64,000 bases of DNA, taken from assembly GCA_964537685.1 (NCBI GenBank), contig CAZICM010000038.1:1-64000 (forward strand), read 5' to 3'. Position numbers and translations under genes: made by a program. Numbering within the stretch: the first letter of the stretch is position 1; every line of letters begins with the position of its first letter. The DNA is from CAZICM01 sp964537685. Its GTDB lineage: Bacteria; Myxococcota_A; Polyangia; Polyangiales; Polyangiaceae. The notes beneath the pieces are model-generated. The model was not told where the DNA came from, ran no database searches, and saw only the letters and a list, made by a program, of their open reading frames with translations. Below, piece after piece: positions 16,837 through 26,487 of this stretch.

Positions 16837-18417
16837 TCAAAAAGACTGCAAAGAAGCCGCGTTCGCTTGACCGGGCGTGGGCTCCGCCGCCAAAAACGAC
16901 GAGGCCACTCCATCAGCCGATGTGGGAAATCGCCTCGATAGACTCTGACCAGCCTTCACCCTGGGCGCCGCGGCAAAACGCGAAATCACCGCGCCCTCTT
17001 TATCCAATAGCTTCAGCGGCTCACCGCTATTGCTCAGACCTCCCTTTCCCAGCCTTGGCACGCGGATCAACGGCGTATTTGGCGCAGGTAGCGGATCCAG
17101 CTCGCCATCTTCCCAAAACGATTCATTCACCACCAAGGCAAACTCACCCGGTAGAAGCTCCGCTTCGGGCAATACGCTTTCACCGCCTATGTCCACGATC
17201 GTATAACCATCGAGCCTCGCCGGCGCCCGGCCATCATTGAATAGCTCCACCCATTCTTGATCCGGCTCCATTCCCACCGGATTGGCATACACTTCATTTA
17301 AAATGACATGCGGCATGGGTTCCAAGGTTTTCACCCAAATCACCGTATCTGTTCGATTTCCTTCTGTATTGATCACTGAAACCCGAATCTCGAGCTCGGA
17401 TTGAGACGGTAGCCCTGCAATCACCATCGATTCCTTTGGTGCCGCGGCCCGGACTTCATCCAATCCAATCGTTGGCGAAGAAATAACCCATAATAAATCT
17501 TCGTCGGGTGAACGAAGGAGCAGCCTATCGTCCATCACCCGGGCACAGCCCGGACCAAATTCAATTTCATTCGTCTCACATTCAAGCGGCATGGCACTCT
17601 GCACAGGCTGCTCCATTTTCCAAGGCCGGGGATCGAGCCGGATTAGACCATTTGAAAGCGCGAGCGCCGGAGGACCTACCCATTCTCTGTCGTCCCCTTC
17701 CATGTATCCCAAAGGCGTTTGAAGCTCGGCTCGAACACAGCGCATCCCCGCACCTTCGACGGCACCCACCGATAGATTGGCCGGCAACGCCATCGGCTGA
17801 AGCTCGGATGCCCAGCTTGCCGGTTGCAATACATCCGTACCACACCACAATCCGTAGGAAATGGACGACGCCTTTCCTTCGGGCGGCCAAATACGGGCCA
17901 AGGCCGGCACGGCATCTTCATCCACAATTCGAATGGGTGCGGAAAAGAAAGGCGATCCACTTGCAAAGGTATAGACTTCGCCCCGTTCCAGAACCACCGT
18001 CGGCGCAAGCACAAGGATTGTGGAATCATTTTCATCGTTTTGCTCAAATACAAGGCTGGGCACGATGCGCTTGGCCAGGGTTTTTGATATTTTGTTTTGC
18101 TCTATCTGCCGCAGATGCCCCGATCCCAGCTCGCCCTCAAACAAAGCAATCCGCCCGATATCGATGCTGTTTTTATCGATTTGAGGGCTCAGCCATAATT
18201 TAAGCCGCACAATCGAAGGCGCCTCGCCGGGCGGCGCCGCGGGCTCGAGCTCCAGCGAAAAACCGCTCTCTTCACCCTCCCCAGAAGCTGTGCCGCCCTT
18301 CAATTCGTCTGGAATAAAAAGCCCCGGCCTACAGCCAAAGAGCCCAACTGCACATCCGATGGCCCATGCCATTTTAAACAATTTAAAAAATGCAAAAATT
18401 CGCCGCAACATATCCAT
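16837..18417 (-). CDS. lipoprotein with C-terminal lamin-tail domain
   Basis: 526 residues from the ATG at 18417, chosen because it gives a compact signal (Arg-Arg, hydrophobic core, lipobox LFGC); an ATG at 18411 is equally plausible. The middle holds Ig-like beta domains typical of bacterial surface proteins. The last 155 residues, beginning VILNEVYANPVGMEPDQEWVE, are a lamin-tail (LTD) domain, used in bacteria on secreted or surface proteins and often next to nucleases; no nuclease motif is present here. It is divergent from the HTH gene and convergent with the PmbA-like gene with 0 bp between stops. Confidence 0.82.
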   Translation of the reverse strand: MDMLRRIFAFFKLFKMAWAIGCAVGLFGCRPGLFIPDELKGGTASGEGEESGFSLELEPAAPPGEAPSIVRLKLWLSPQIDKNSIDIGRIALFEGELGSGHLRQIEQNKISKTLAKRIVPSLVFEQNDENDSTILVLAPTVVLERGEVYTFASGSPFFSAPIRIVDEDAVPALARIWPPEGKASSISYGLWCGTDVLQPASWASELQPMALPANLSVGAVEGAGMRCVRAELQTPLGYMEGDDREWVGPPALALSNGLIRLDPRPWKMEQPVQSAMPLECETNEIEFGPGCARVMDDRLLLRSPDEDLLWVISSPTIGLDEVRAAAPKESMVIAGLPSQSELEIRVSVINTEGNRTDTVIWVKTLEPMPHVILNEVYANPVGMEPDQEWVELFNDGRAPARLDGYTIVDIGGESVLPEAELLPGEFALVVNESFWEDGELDPLPAPNTPLIRVPRLGKGGLSNSGEPLKLLDKEGAVISRFAAAPRVKAGQSLSRRFPTSADGVASSFLAAEPTPGQANAASLQSF

Positions 18418-18481
18418 ATATCGAAATGAGCGAAGCAAAAGTTGCGTACATGCATCAAAAAAAATTAAAAAAGTTTTCCCT

Positions 18482-18817
18482 ATGTCCCCCGAACAAATCA
18501 CAGCCCTCCGAAAAGAGCTTCAGTGCACGGCCCGCGAGCTTGCCGCGGCGCTCGGCGAAGATCAGCAGACCGTTCTCGCGTGGGAACGGGGCGAGCTGTT
18601 CCCCACCAAACGTTTTGTGATGCAAATGGAAGAGCTTCGAAAAAAGGGGCCCTCGGCGATTGTGAGAAATAAAAAAGGCGCTCAAAAATCGCCTATGCAA
18701 AGGCTCGCCGATCCTGAATTGTGGAAGCTGATTCGAAAAATCATCGCGCACGCGGATCTGTACGCGGCTGTCTCAAAGCTGTGCGCCGATTACGAGGATC
18801 CGGCCGATAACGCTTGA
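18482..18817 (+). CDS. small HTH (XRE-like) DNA-binding protein
   Basis: 111 residues. Residues 4-40 form a helix-turn-helix of the Cro/CI type (ALRKELQCTARELAAALGED, QQTVLAWERGELFPTKRF). The tail is basic (RNKKGAQKSPMQR) followed by two helices (ADPELWKLIRKIIAHADLYA). The ATG at 18482 was chosen because the HTH begins there; the frame stays open to 18290, but that stretch overlaps the divergent lipoprotein gene. It may regulate that neighbour, though no operator was identified. It ends 3 bp from the stop of scpB. Confidence 0.75.
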   Translation: MSPEQITALRKELQCTARELAAALGEDQQTVLAWERGELFPTKRFVMQMEELRKKGPSAIVRNKKGAQKSPMQRLADPELWKLIRKIIAHADLYAAVSKLCADYEDPADNA

Positions 18818-18820
18818 TTC

Positions 18821-20260
18821 TCACGCATCGTCGTCGTCTTCATCCTCGTCGTCTTCATCCTCGTCGTCTTCATCTTCATCATCCCAATCATCATCGTCGT
18901 CATCGTCTTCGTCGTCTTCGTCTTCATCGTCATCATCATCATCGTCAAAATCGTCATCTTCATCATCGTCGTCGTCATCTAGATCTTCATCGTCGTCTTC
19001 ATCATCGTCGTCGTCTTCATCTTCATCTTCATCGTCGTCATCGTCGTCGTCTTCATCTTCATCTTCGTCGGGCTCCTCCGCATGCGCGTGGATCTTGTTG
19101 CGCTCTTCTTCTTCCTCAAACGATTCCTGCTTGCTCATCGCGTCTTTCTCCTTGAGCTCCGCTTGAACACTGTCCTCAAACACAACCTTGTCCTGCTCCA
19201 CCGCAGCCGCTTCCTGAACCCCCGTATCTACAGGCGCGCCAGGGGGACGAAAATCTCCCTCGCCTCCCGCTAACCCGCTGTCAACAAAAGCCTGATTCGA
19301 CGGCTCAAAATGATCCGGAGGCTCTTCGCCCATCTCGCGTTCGTAGGCGCGTTTGGATTCATCCGAAAGCTCGGTGAATTCCCGCAGCGTGGGCAGCTCC
19401 GACAGCGCTTTCAATCCAAAAAACTCTAAAAATTGAGCCGTTGTGCCGTAGAGCATGGGGCGCCCGGGCTCTTCTTTCTTGCCCAAGATGCGCACCAAAT
19501 CGCGCTCCAATAGCGATTTCAGCACCGCTCCCGAATCCACGCCGCGCACATCGTCGATTTCTGGGCGCGTAATCGGCTGGCGATAGGCCACAATGGCCAG
19601 CGTTTCTATCTGCGCCCGCGTCATTTTGATGGGTTTCTTTTCGCCCATTTCCCGCACAAAAGGCGCAAACACAGGGCTTGTGCGAAACACAAATCCACCC
19701 GCGACTTCGTCGAGCCTAAAGCCCCGATCGCGGTAATCAGCAACCAGTTCTTGCATCAAAGGCTTCACCACCGATCGCTCGGCTTTGGATAGGCGAACCA
19801 GCTCTTTCAGCTCGAGAGGATGATCGGAAGCAAAGACCAAGGCTTCAAGAACGCCTTTGAGATGCGCGCGCGCAACGTCGCTGAGCACGATTTTAGGCGC
19901 TGGTTTCGGCCTTGGCTTGGCGCCCGGTTCGGCCGGTGTTTCATCGTCCCCTGCATCGTCTTCAGCTTCTTCTTCCGCGCTTTCATGTACGGCTTCCGCG
20001 GGCTTTTGCGGCACTTCGGCATTGAGATCTTGATCCGCCGCGATTTCCAGCGCGGGCAATACCGAAGCCAAAGCGTCCGCGTCTGCCTGCGCCTGTTCCG
20101 CAGCGGCCGCCTCGGCTTGCGCTTGTTCTGCGAGCGAAATGCGGCCTTTGCCGCTGATCCAATTCCACGAGAACAAAAAGAATTTTTCGGCCGGTGAGGG
20201 GCCCGCGGGCTTGGGCTGTTTTGCACGGCGCGCGCGCTTTGGTTTTTCTTCAGCGCTCAT
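18821..20260 (-). CDS. scpB: ScpB, chromosome segregation/condensin subunit with giant acidic tail
   Basis: 479 residues, about twice the usual ScpB. The conserved double winged-helix core lies at about 130-305 (LKGVLEALVFASDHPLELKE, MTRAQIETLAIVAYRQPITR, DLVRILGKKEEPGRPMLYGT). ScpB dimers bridge ScpA on the SMC condensin ring. Upstream is an Ala/Glu-rich extension; downstream is a linker and then about 85 residues made almost entirely of Asp and Glu (393-479), broken only by a few residues such as Leu, Phe and Trp. The start overlaps the scpA stop by 4 bp. The tail could be a DNA-mimicking or histone-like-protein-binding segment; this is inference. Confidence 0.92.
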   Translation of the reverse strand: MSAEEKPKRARRAKQPKPAGPSPAEKFFLFSWNWISGKGRISLAEQAQAEAAAAEQAQADADALASVLPALEIAADQDLNAEVPQKPAEAVHESAEEEAEDDAGDDETPAEPGAKPRPKPAPKIVLSDVARAHLKGVLEALVFASDHPLELKELVRLSKAERSVVKPLMQELVADYRDRGFRLDEVAGGFVFRTSPVFAPFVREMGEKKPIKMTRAQIETLAIVAYRQPITRPEIDDVRGVDSGAVLKSLLERDLVRILGKKEEPGRPMLYGTTAQFLEFFGLKALSELPTLREFTELSDESKRAYEREMGEEPPDHFEPSNQAFVDSGLAGGEGDFRPPGAPVDTGVQEAAAVEQDKVVFEDSVQAELKEKDAMSKQESFEEEEERNKIHAHAEEPDEDEDEDDDDDDDEDEDEDDDDDEDDDEDLDDDDDDEDDDFDDDDDDDEDEDDEDDDDDDDWDDEDEDDEDEDDEDEDDDDA

Positions 20261-21204
20261 TCGCCTTCTCCCGCCGTATCCTTTGCTTTGTCCACCCCGG
20301 ATACCTCAGCCTTCCCTTCAGGCTTCGCATCGCTGAACAAAGGCAACTGTTCGCCTTCTGTCGCGCTCTCCTCGGCATCATCCAGAGGACTGGCCGCCAA
20401 CCCCGAAAACTCGAGATGAATAGGCTCGAGAGGCCCCGATTGATACACATTGAGCAGCTTCAGGCGCGCCATTTCTAAAATCGCCAAGAAGGTGATCACC
20501 AAATCGAAGCGCGTTAAAACCCTTTCTTTTGCGCTGGAAATAAGCAAATCCTCAAAGCGCACCGAGCGGCGCGCGGAGAGCATCTCGGTAATTTCAATGA
20601 TGCGATCGGTGATGCTGATGCGATCGAAGACGACTTCGTGATCGAGCTTGATATTGGCCCGTTTCAGGATTTTTTCGAAGGCATCGAGAAGCGAAAAGAG
20701 ACCCATGGGCGCGAAGGGCGCGGGACCTTCGGGAACGGGTTCGGTTGAGCCGCGCCCAAAAATATCGCGGCCCAAGGTCGAACGATCGGCCAGCTCGGCG
20801 GCGGCCGCTTTGTACTTTTGATACTCGAGCAGACGGCGCACCAATTCAGCCCGGGGATCTTCTTCCTCTTGGCCCAGGATGCTGTCGTCTTCCTGACCCG
20901 CGGGAACGGCGGGCAGCAGCATCTTCGATTTGATGTGCACCAGCGTCGCCGCCATCACCAGATATTCGCTTGCAATATCGATGGAGAGGGTGCGCATGAG
21001 CGACAAATACTCGAGGTATTTTGTGGTGATAAAGCTGACGGGAATGTCGAGGATATCGAGCTCATGCTGCTGAATCAGATGCAGAAGCAGATCGAGCGGC
21101 CCCTCGAAGGAGGGGAGGGCCACGCGGTATTGTCCTTCAAAGACGGGCTCGCCTTTTTCGGTTCCAGGGGCGGCGGAAGGCGCGGGTTTGGCCACGGCGC
21201 GCAC
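20257..21204 (-). CDS. scpA: ScpA, chromosome segregation/condensin kleisin subunit
   Basis: 315 residues, GTG start. The family signature is clear: FEGPLDLLLHLIQQHELDIL (33-52), ISFITTKYLEYL-like helix, and ASEYLVMAATLVHIKSKMLL (79-98), with the C-terminal winged helix (VLTRFDLVITFLAILEMARLKLL) that contacts SMC. ScpA is the kleisin bridging the SMC heads together with ScpB, encoded next in a 4-bp overlap. A short Pro/Ala/Glu-rich extension follows the C-terminal domain. It is divergent from the SGNH gene. Confidence 0.94.
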   Translation of the reverse strand: MRAVAKPAPSAAPGTEKGEPVFEGQYRVALPSFEGPLDLLLHLIQQHELDILDIPVSFITTKYLEYLSLMRTLSIDIASEYLVMAATLVHIKSKMLLPAVPAGQEDDSILGQEEEDPRAELVRRLLEYQKYKAAAAELADRSTLGRDIFGRGSTEPVPEGPAPFAPMGLFSLLDAFEKILKRANIKLDHEVVFDRISITDRIIEITEMLSARRSVRFEDLLISSAKERVLTRFDLVITFLAILEMARLKLLNVYQSGPLEPIHLEFSGLAASPLDDAEESATEGEQLPLFSDAKPEGKAEVSGVDKAKDTAGEGE

Positions 21205-21276
21205 GCTAGACCGGCTTGAGCGCGCGGTAAATGCTGGTCTGCTTGCAAGGGTTCAGCGATAATTGCGAGCTACGCG

Positions 21277-23607
21277 ATGTCCACCGAAAACGAAAACCCT
21301 TCTCCGCCCTCCGCTGACACATCCGACGCGGCCGCGCCTTCTCCAGCCGAAGCCGCAGCACCATCACCCCAAGCCGCACCGAAAGCCCGCAAACGCCCGC
21401 GCGCGCTCCGCATTGGCATCAGCATCATCGCGGGCCTTGCCGTAGGCGGCGCTATCAGTGAGTTTGCCTTTTCGTCGCGCGACAAAGGCGCCTTCCCCCA
21501 TCTCAATCTCTACATGCCCGACAAAGAGCTCGGCGTTCGCTTAATCCCAGGCGAATCCATGCTTCTTTCCTTTGGCGGCAATCCCGTCACCACCGTTCGC
21601 ATCAACCAGGCCGGTTTTCGAGGGGCAGAGCTGCCCGCACCCGGCCCCAATGATGTCGTCGTGGTGGGCGATTCTCAAGTCTTTGGCCTGGGCGTCGAAG
21701 AAAACGAAACCTTTAGCGCCCGTCTCCAAGCCCTCCTTCCCAACAATGCCCAGGTCATCAACGCAGGCGTGCCCACGTATGGCCCGCCCGAATACGACAA
21801 AGTGTTGGCCGATCTCCTGGAAAAACGGAAACCCAAACGAGTCGTGTATGTCGTGAATTTCGCCAACGATTTGCTTGAAGCACAAAGGCCCAATGCCCAG
21901 CGCCATGCCGTATGGGATGGCTGGGCCGTGAGGCTTGAAACCGCTCCAAGCCATGTGGCCGGCTTTCCAGGCCGAGATTTCCTGTTTAGAAAATCCCACG
22001 CTGTCTTTGCCCTTAGAAAATGGTGGTATAAAACCACCGGTCCCACGGAAGCCTTTATGGTTCCGTCGGAGGGCACGTTCAAGGATATTGGCATGGCTGC
22101 CGCGCGCGCCGCGGAAGAACATGTGCGCGCCCGCGATGACACCCGCCGCCTGGCGATGCTCCAGGGAGCCAAAGTCAGCATAGCCAATGCCGAACTCTAT
22201 GATGCCCGCGATCGCTTTGTGGCACTGGTCAATGAACAGCAAATTACAACCGAGAACATTGAATTTGGCTGGAGAACCCAATGGAACCCGCTTAAAGCCG
22301 CCTTTGCTCAGCCTGGGGATATTGTCGGCATCGATGACACAGGCGAATACACATCGCCCTTATATGCCACCGCCGAAATTATTCTTGCCGGAGCCAAGGC
22401 TCGCAATAAAATCGAGGAAGAGCTTCGAACCCGGGCCAAAAAGAGCGCGGCCGACGCGGCAAAAATCGACCCCGTGCTGAGCGCGATTTCCGACGCCCAA
22501 AAGCGAACCGATGCAGTCCGGGCCGAGATTCCACCGAAAATCAAAGCCTTTTCCCCACTTGCCCCTGGCCTGAAGAAAGTCAAAGCCTTATGCGATGCCG
22601 CAGGAGCCAGGCTCTTTGTCGTCGCTCTCCCTATGGATGTTCAAATTTCCAAGGAAGAGTGGGCCAAGTATGGGAAAGAACCCATCGATCTCGAACCCGC
22701 CCGCATTTTGATCGACGATGTGATCGACGCGGCAGAAGACATGGGCGCCACCGCAGTGGATCTCAGCGATGCCCTTCGCGCCGCCGAACCTGGAGCTTTT
22801 TTAAATAAAGACCTACACATGACCCCAAAGGGCCATGAAGCCGTTGCCAAAGCGCTTGCCACCGCGCTTGAAACGCCGCCAAAACCCAAACTTCCCGAAC
22901 CCGTGGCGGGTAAACCCGTCGGCCGCTCTCTTCCGACTTCCCTTGCCTCCGCCCGCCAGCGCAAAGAAGTCAATGTACCCCGATCCACAGCCGCAGGCTG
23001 CGAAACCTATATTGTCGATGAATGGCTCACCCTGCGCTGCCACAACAAAGGCGAAGACCGGGCATTTCCCCTGGGCGTAAAAGTCATCCAAGCCCCCTTG
23101 GGAGAGGCCGTTATCTATAAAGACAGCGCGGGAGCCCTCATTGTACAGGTTCCCGTTATCCGCGATATGCCAGGCGCTATCGTCGACTTTCGCTGGCCCG
23201 AGCAATGGCGCCGGTTGCAAGTCACCTGGAGCTCCTATTGGTCCACCGCGCGCTCTAAAGATGGCAATGTCTCCATTGAATTTAATTTCCCTGAGATGCA
23301 CCCAGATTCAGAGAAAATCCCCGCGCCTCCCAAACCGAGCGAAGCGGCCTGCGCGGCTGTAAAAGCAGCGGGAATCACCGCAGCCTGCGATGAAATCCCA
23401 CTCCTTGAAAATCCCGCCTGCTATACAACCTACAAGAACGATCCTAAATCCATTGTCAATTGTCTAATGGGTGAACGCTATCCGGCATGCCCCCGAGGAT
23501 CAGGACCGGTGGGGGTCTTTCAGCGATGCGTTCCTCTTTGCTCCAAAGATGTCCCATGCGCGACTGGAGAATGCACGGCTTATGCGGGGGCGGAGGTGTG
23601 CCTGTGA
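21277..23607 (+). CDS. membrane-anchored SGNH/GDSL-family hydrolase-like protein
   Basis: 776 residues. A Pro/Ala-rich N-terminal stretch is followed by one TM segment (about 44-61), then a periplasmic SGNH domain. Block I is GDSQ (131-134, Ser133 as nucleophile), block III-like NFAND is at 195-199, and block V is DLHMTPKGHEA (catalytic His about 514). SGNH proteins of this layout include O-acetyl esterases and acetyltransferases acting on polysaccharides; the substrate is unknown. A long insertion (200-420) and a Cys-rich C-terminal part (CETYIVDEWLTLRC; CSKDVPCATGECTAYAGAEVC) have no assigned function. It overlaps the next lipoprotein gene by 4 bp (GTGA). Confidence 0.8.
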   Translation: MSTENENPSPPSADTSDAAAPSPAEAAAPSPQAAPKARKRPRALRIGISIIAGLAVGGAISEFAFSSRDKGAFPHLNLYMPDKELGVRLIPGESMLLSFGGNPVTTVRINQAGFRGAELPAPGPNDVVVVGDSQVFGLGVEENETFSARLQALLPNNAQVINAGVPTYGPPEYDKVLADLLEKRKPKRVVYVVNFANDLLEAQRPNAQRHAVWDGWAVRLETAPSHVAGFPGRDFLFRKSHAVFALRKWWYKTTGPTEAFMVPSEGTFKDIGMAAARAAEEHVRARDDTRRLAMLQGAKVSIANAELYDARDRFVALVNEQQITTENIEFGWRTQWNPLKAAFAQPGDIVGIDDTGEYTSPLYATAEIILAGAKARNKIEEELRTRAKKSAADAAKIDPVLSAISDAQKRTDAVRAEIPPKIKAFSPLAPGLKKVKALCDAAGARLFVVALPMDVQISKEEWAKYGKEPIDLEPARILIDDVIDAAEDMGATAVDLSDALRAAEPGAFLNKDLHMTPKGHEAVAKALATALETPPKPKLPEPVAGKPVGRSLPTSLASARQRKEVNVPRSTAAGCETYIVDEWLTLRCHNKGEDRAFPLGVKVIQAPLGEAVIYKDSAGALIVQVPVIRDMPGAIVDFRWPEQWRRLQVTWSSYWSTARSKDGNVSIEFNFPEMHPDSEKIPAPPKPSEAACAAVKAAGITAACDEIPLLENPACYTTYKNDPKSIVNCLMGERYPACPRGSGPVGVFQRCVPLCSKDVPCATGECTAYAGAEVCL

Positions 23608-24338
23608 AATCTAGCCTTCAATTCCCACACCTCTGCACCCTCCTTGGGGCGCTTGCGCTGATGGCTGGCACTTCCCTGGGATGCGATACATTCAATCCAC
23701 CGGCTGGAGCGGCGCCCTCTGTCACCGAGCAAGCCGAAAAAGCCAGAGCTGAAGCTAAAACGACCTTAAATGCCGTCATCAAAGCCGCGCAGGGTGCCAC
23801 ATCCACATGCACAGCCGCACCTCTTCATTGGGAAGCCGATGTCAGTGGCACCACGATACCCCATCATTTTAGCCGTCCATGCATTCCTGTGCGCTGCGAT
23901 CCCAAGCCTGCCGAACTCGATGCCCTGCGGGCGAGCGTGGGGGCGGCCAAAAAGCTGGTCGAAGGCGATATCAACCTGCAAATCCCTTCATTTCAAGGCT
24001 TTTTAGCCCTATCTGAAGCGATGCTCGGCTTTGTGGACACGGCCCTCGCGGGTAAGGCCAAAGCGGCGCCCGGTGCGGACACATCGTTGGTCTTAAGCGG
24101 CCTTGCGATGCATTATTCGCTGCTCGCGGCAGCCTATCTCGATATCTACAAAGATGCGGATGTACCCAAAGAACCGCCCTCGCTGACCGCCTCCCTCGAC
24201 GTCCCCGAACCTGGAGGCGATGTATGCAAAGGCTGGGCATTACCCCGCTATTGCGATGTCAAGGCGGTAAAGGTGCCCAAGGAGCGTAAGTGGAGGACAG
24301 ACCCAGTGTGTATTGAAGTGGAAAGTGTGATGAAATAA
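23604..24338 (+). CDS. lipoprotein translationally coupled to the SGNH protein
   Basis: 244 residues from GTG at 23604, which overlaps the upstream stop as GTGA. The start gives a clean signal peptide (Lys2, hydrophobic core ALALMAGTSLG, lipobox Cys27). The frame is open further upstream, but only inside the SGNH gene. The mature part contains several Cys pairs, a helical region (EQAEKARAEAKTTLNAVIKA) and a central SEAMLGFVDTALAGKAK segment. I do not recognise a family. Coupling suggests it works with the SGNH protein in the envelope. Confidence 0.8.
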   Translation: MKSSLQFPHLCTLLGALALMAGTSLGCDTFNPPAGAAPSVTEQAEKARAEAKTTLNAVIKAAQGATSTCTAAPLHWEADVSGTTIPHHFSRPCIPVRCDPKPAELDALRASVGAAKKLVEGDINLQIPSFQGFLALSEAMLGFVDTALAGKAKAAPGADTSLVLSGLAMHYSLLAAAYLDIYKDADVPKEPPSLTASLDVPEPGGDVCKGWALPRYCDVKAVKVPKERKWRTDPVCIEVESVMK

Positions 24339-24414
24339 AAACGAGCCTGCAGGGAGAGTGTATCAGGCGACACCACGAATCAGGGAAGCAGCCCATTTCA
24401 GAATAAATACACGC

Positions 24415-26487
24415 TCAGCAACCTCTGGGGAGTTTGCCCAAAATCCGAAGCTTTTTCTTGCCTGCCTCCTGCACGTCTGCTTTCTCCTTGGGCTCGAATC
24501 CCCTCCAGGCCAATAGCGCGTTGGGCCGCGGCGTGACAATTGGAAAGTCCGGCACGCCCTCGTCCAGACACGCGAACAGCTTGAACAGCGCGAGCTTGTC
24601 TCCATATACCTTGATCTCTCCATTGGCAATGGCCGCGTTGGGTGTGGTCAACTGAGACATGAGCTCGTCAAGAACTTGGCGGGTCAGAATAATCGTCACG
24701 TTATCCTGCGCGCTCACCTTGTTCGCCGTTGTGCTCATCGCCCCATGGCTAAGCTCCACCAAATATTGCTCGTTCGTATCCGTGAAGATCCAATTCATCA
24801 CGGTGGGCTTCTCGTCGATGCTCGCACGGGGTCCGTTGATGTGCCCAGCCATGGCGTCAAAAATCATCTCCAGCGTCATCGCCTGGGTCATGCTTGGATC
24901 GGCTGTGGTCATCTCGGGTTCCGGCGTCCCGTGACGCAGCTCCTGCGCACCCATCAGATAAAAGTTTCGCCATGTCGCGGCCTCCGCTCGATAGCCAAGC
25001 TGCTCCAGCACATCCGCTTGAAGCAGTTTGGCCGGCTCAAAGTCGGGCTCGGCGAAGATGAGCTTGTTCAAGAGCTCTGCCGCCCAGCGGTATTCGCCCG
25101 CTAAGTAAGCCTTTTCGGCTTTTGCCAACACCTTGGTCCGGCCGCCCATGGCCTCGACATATTTGGGACTGCTCTCCTGCGGCGGAAGCGGATGCAAATT
25201 CGAAGGGTTGCCGTCAAACCACCCCATGTATCGATCGTAAACAGCCTTCACGTTGTGGTTTACGCTGCCATAATAGCCTCGGCATGCCCACTCCTTCTCG
25301 AGCGCGGGGGGCATCTTGAACACCTCGGCGATTTCAATACCCGTATAGCCCTTGTTGAGCATGCGAAGCGTTTGGTCGTTGAGATAGCGGTACATATCCC
25401 GCTGCATGGTCAAGAAGCGGGCGACATTGCCGGTGGTGTCCGCGCGTTTATCCCATATGGGCCAATGGTGCGAAGCAAAGAGCACGTCCGTCTCCCTGCC
25501 GAACATGTTAAGCGTCTCATTGAGGTATTTGGACCAAAGCAGCGCGTCGCGCACTCTCGCACCGCGCAGCGTCTGGATATTGTGCATGGTGTGCACGGCG
25601 TTCTCGGCGGCGCAGAATGCCCGGGCCTTCGGAAAGTAAAAATCAAACTCCGAAGGCGCTTCGGCACCTGGGGTCATGTGGAAGACGATATCGACTCCAT
25701 CGACGGTCACAACCTGGCCTGTATGGGAGACGCTGATGGTGGGGGCGACGATTGAAATCTTACCGACGGACTGCCCCTTACCAAGACCAGCATCAACTTG
25801 ACCATGGCTATCAACCTTGAGATAAGGGCCGTACATATATTGAGCTCGCCGGCTCATGGCGATTCCGGCATACACATTCTCACTGACGGCGTGTTCGAGA
25901 AACCCATCGGGAGCGATAACAGGAACGCCATTTTTTACATCATCGGGGGAAATGACACCGAGCACACCCCCGAAATGATCGACATGGCTATGGGTAAAGA
26001 TAACGCCTGCAACAGGCCGCTTGCTATCCTTGCCCACGGATTCGCAATACTCCCTGTAGAGCTTCAGCGCGTCCGCCGCACACTCACAGGAGATAAGCGG
26101 ATCGATAATGATAAGTCCGGTTTTACCTTCGATGATGCTCATATTGGACATGTCGAAGGCTCGGACTTGATAAAAGCCTTCGGTGACGCTGAAGAGACCA
26201 TTGGTATTGTTCAACCGGGACTGACGCCAAAGGCTTGGATTCACAGCCGGGGGACATGGTGCGTTGATGGTCTGGTCGCTGTAGGGTTTGAGACTCCAGA
26301 CTTCCCTCTTGCCATCCTGAGACATAACGGTGACAGGATCCCAGGTGCGCAGAAAATTGAGCTGCGCGTCATCAAAATCATTTTGGTTATTGAAATCAAG
26401 CTCCCGTTCCATGGCTTGGTTGGCTTCCAAGGTGAAACGGGAAGGCTCTTTGGGATCTTTAGACAATTGCAAACGATTCGTCGTCAT
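24415..26487 (-). CDS. metallo-beta-lactamase-fold alkyl sulfatase (SdsA/YjcS-like)
   Basis: 690 residues. Start at the ATG at 26487, preceded by AGGAGG with 8-bp spacing, one of the best ribosome binding sites in the window. The zinc motif is THSHVDHFGG (around 170), with further ligands expected near FCAAENAVHTMHNIQTLRGA and ASHHWPIWD. The middle part is the alkyl-sulfatase dimerisation domain and the C-terminal 130 residues are the SCP2-like lid. The enzyme would hydrolyse alkyl sulfates such as SDS to alcohol and sulfate. Known SdsA1 is exported, but no signal peptide is visible here. It stands alone between lipoprotein genes. Confidence 0.92.
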   Translation of the reverse strand: MTTNRLQLSKDPKEPSRFTLEANQAMERELDFNNQNDFDDAQLNFLRTWDPVTVMSQDGKREVWSLKPYSDQTINAPCPPAVNPSLWRQSRLNNTNGLFSVTEGFYQVRAFDMSNMSIIEGKTGLIIIDPLISCECAADALKLYREYCESVGKDSKRPVAGVIFTHSHVDHFGGVLGVISPDDVKNGVPVIAPDGFLEHAVSENVYAGIAMSRRAQYMYGPYLKVDSHGQVDAGLGKGQSVGKISIVAPTISVSHTGQVVTVDGVDIVFHMTPGAEAPSEFDFYFPKARAFCAAENAVHTMHNIQTLRGARVRDALLWSKYLNETLNMFGRETDVLFASHHWPIWDKRADTTGNVARFLTMQRDMYRYLNDQTLRMLNKGYTGIEIAEVFKMPPALEKEWACRGYYGSVNHNVKAVYDRYMGWFDGNPSNLHPLPPQESSPKYVEAMGGRTKVLAKAEKAYLAGEYRWAAELLNKLIFAEPDFEPAKLLQADVLEQLGYRAEAATWRNFYLMGAQELRHGTPEPEMTTADPSMTQAMTLEMIFDAMAGHINGPRASIDEKPTVMNWIFTDTNEQYLVELSHGAMSTTANKVSAQDNVTIILTRQVLDELMSQLTTPNAAIANGEIKVYGDKLALFKLFACLDEGVPDFPIVTPRPNALLAWRGFEPKEKADVQEAGKKKLRILGKLPRGC

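Noticed and set aside
18814..19155. Arg/His-rich protein on the plus strand
   Set aside because: It is the reverse complement of the acidic ScpB tail; composition follows directly from the Asp/Glu codons and it has no independent support.
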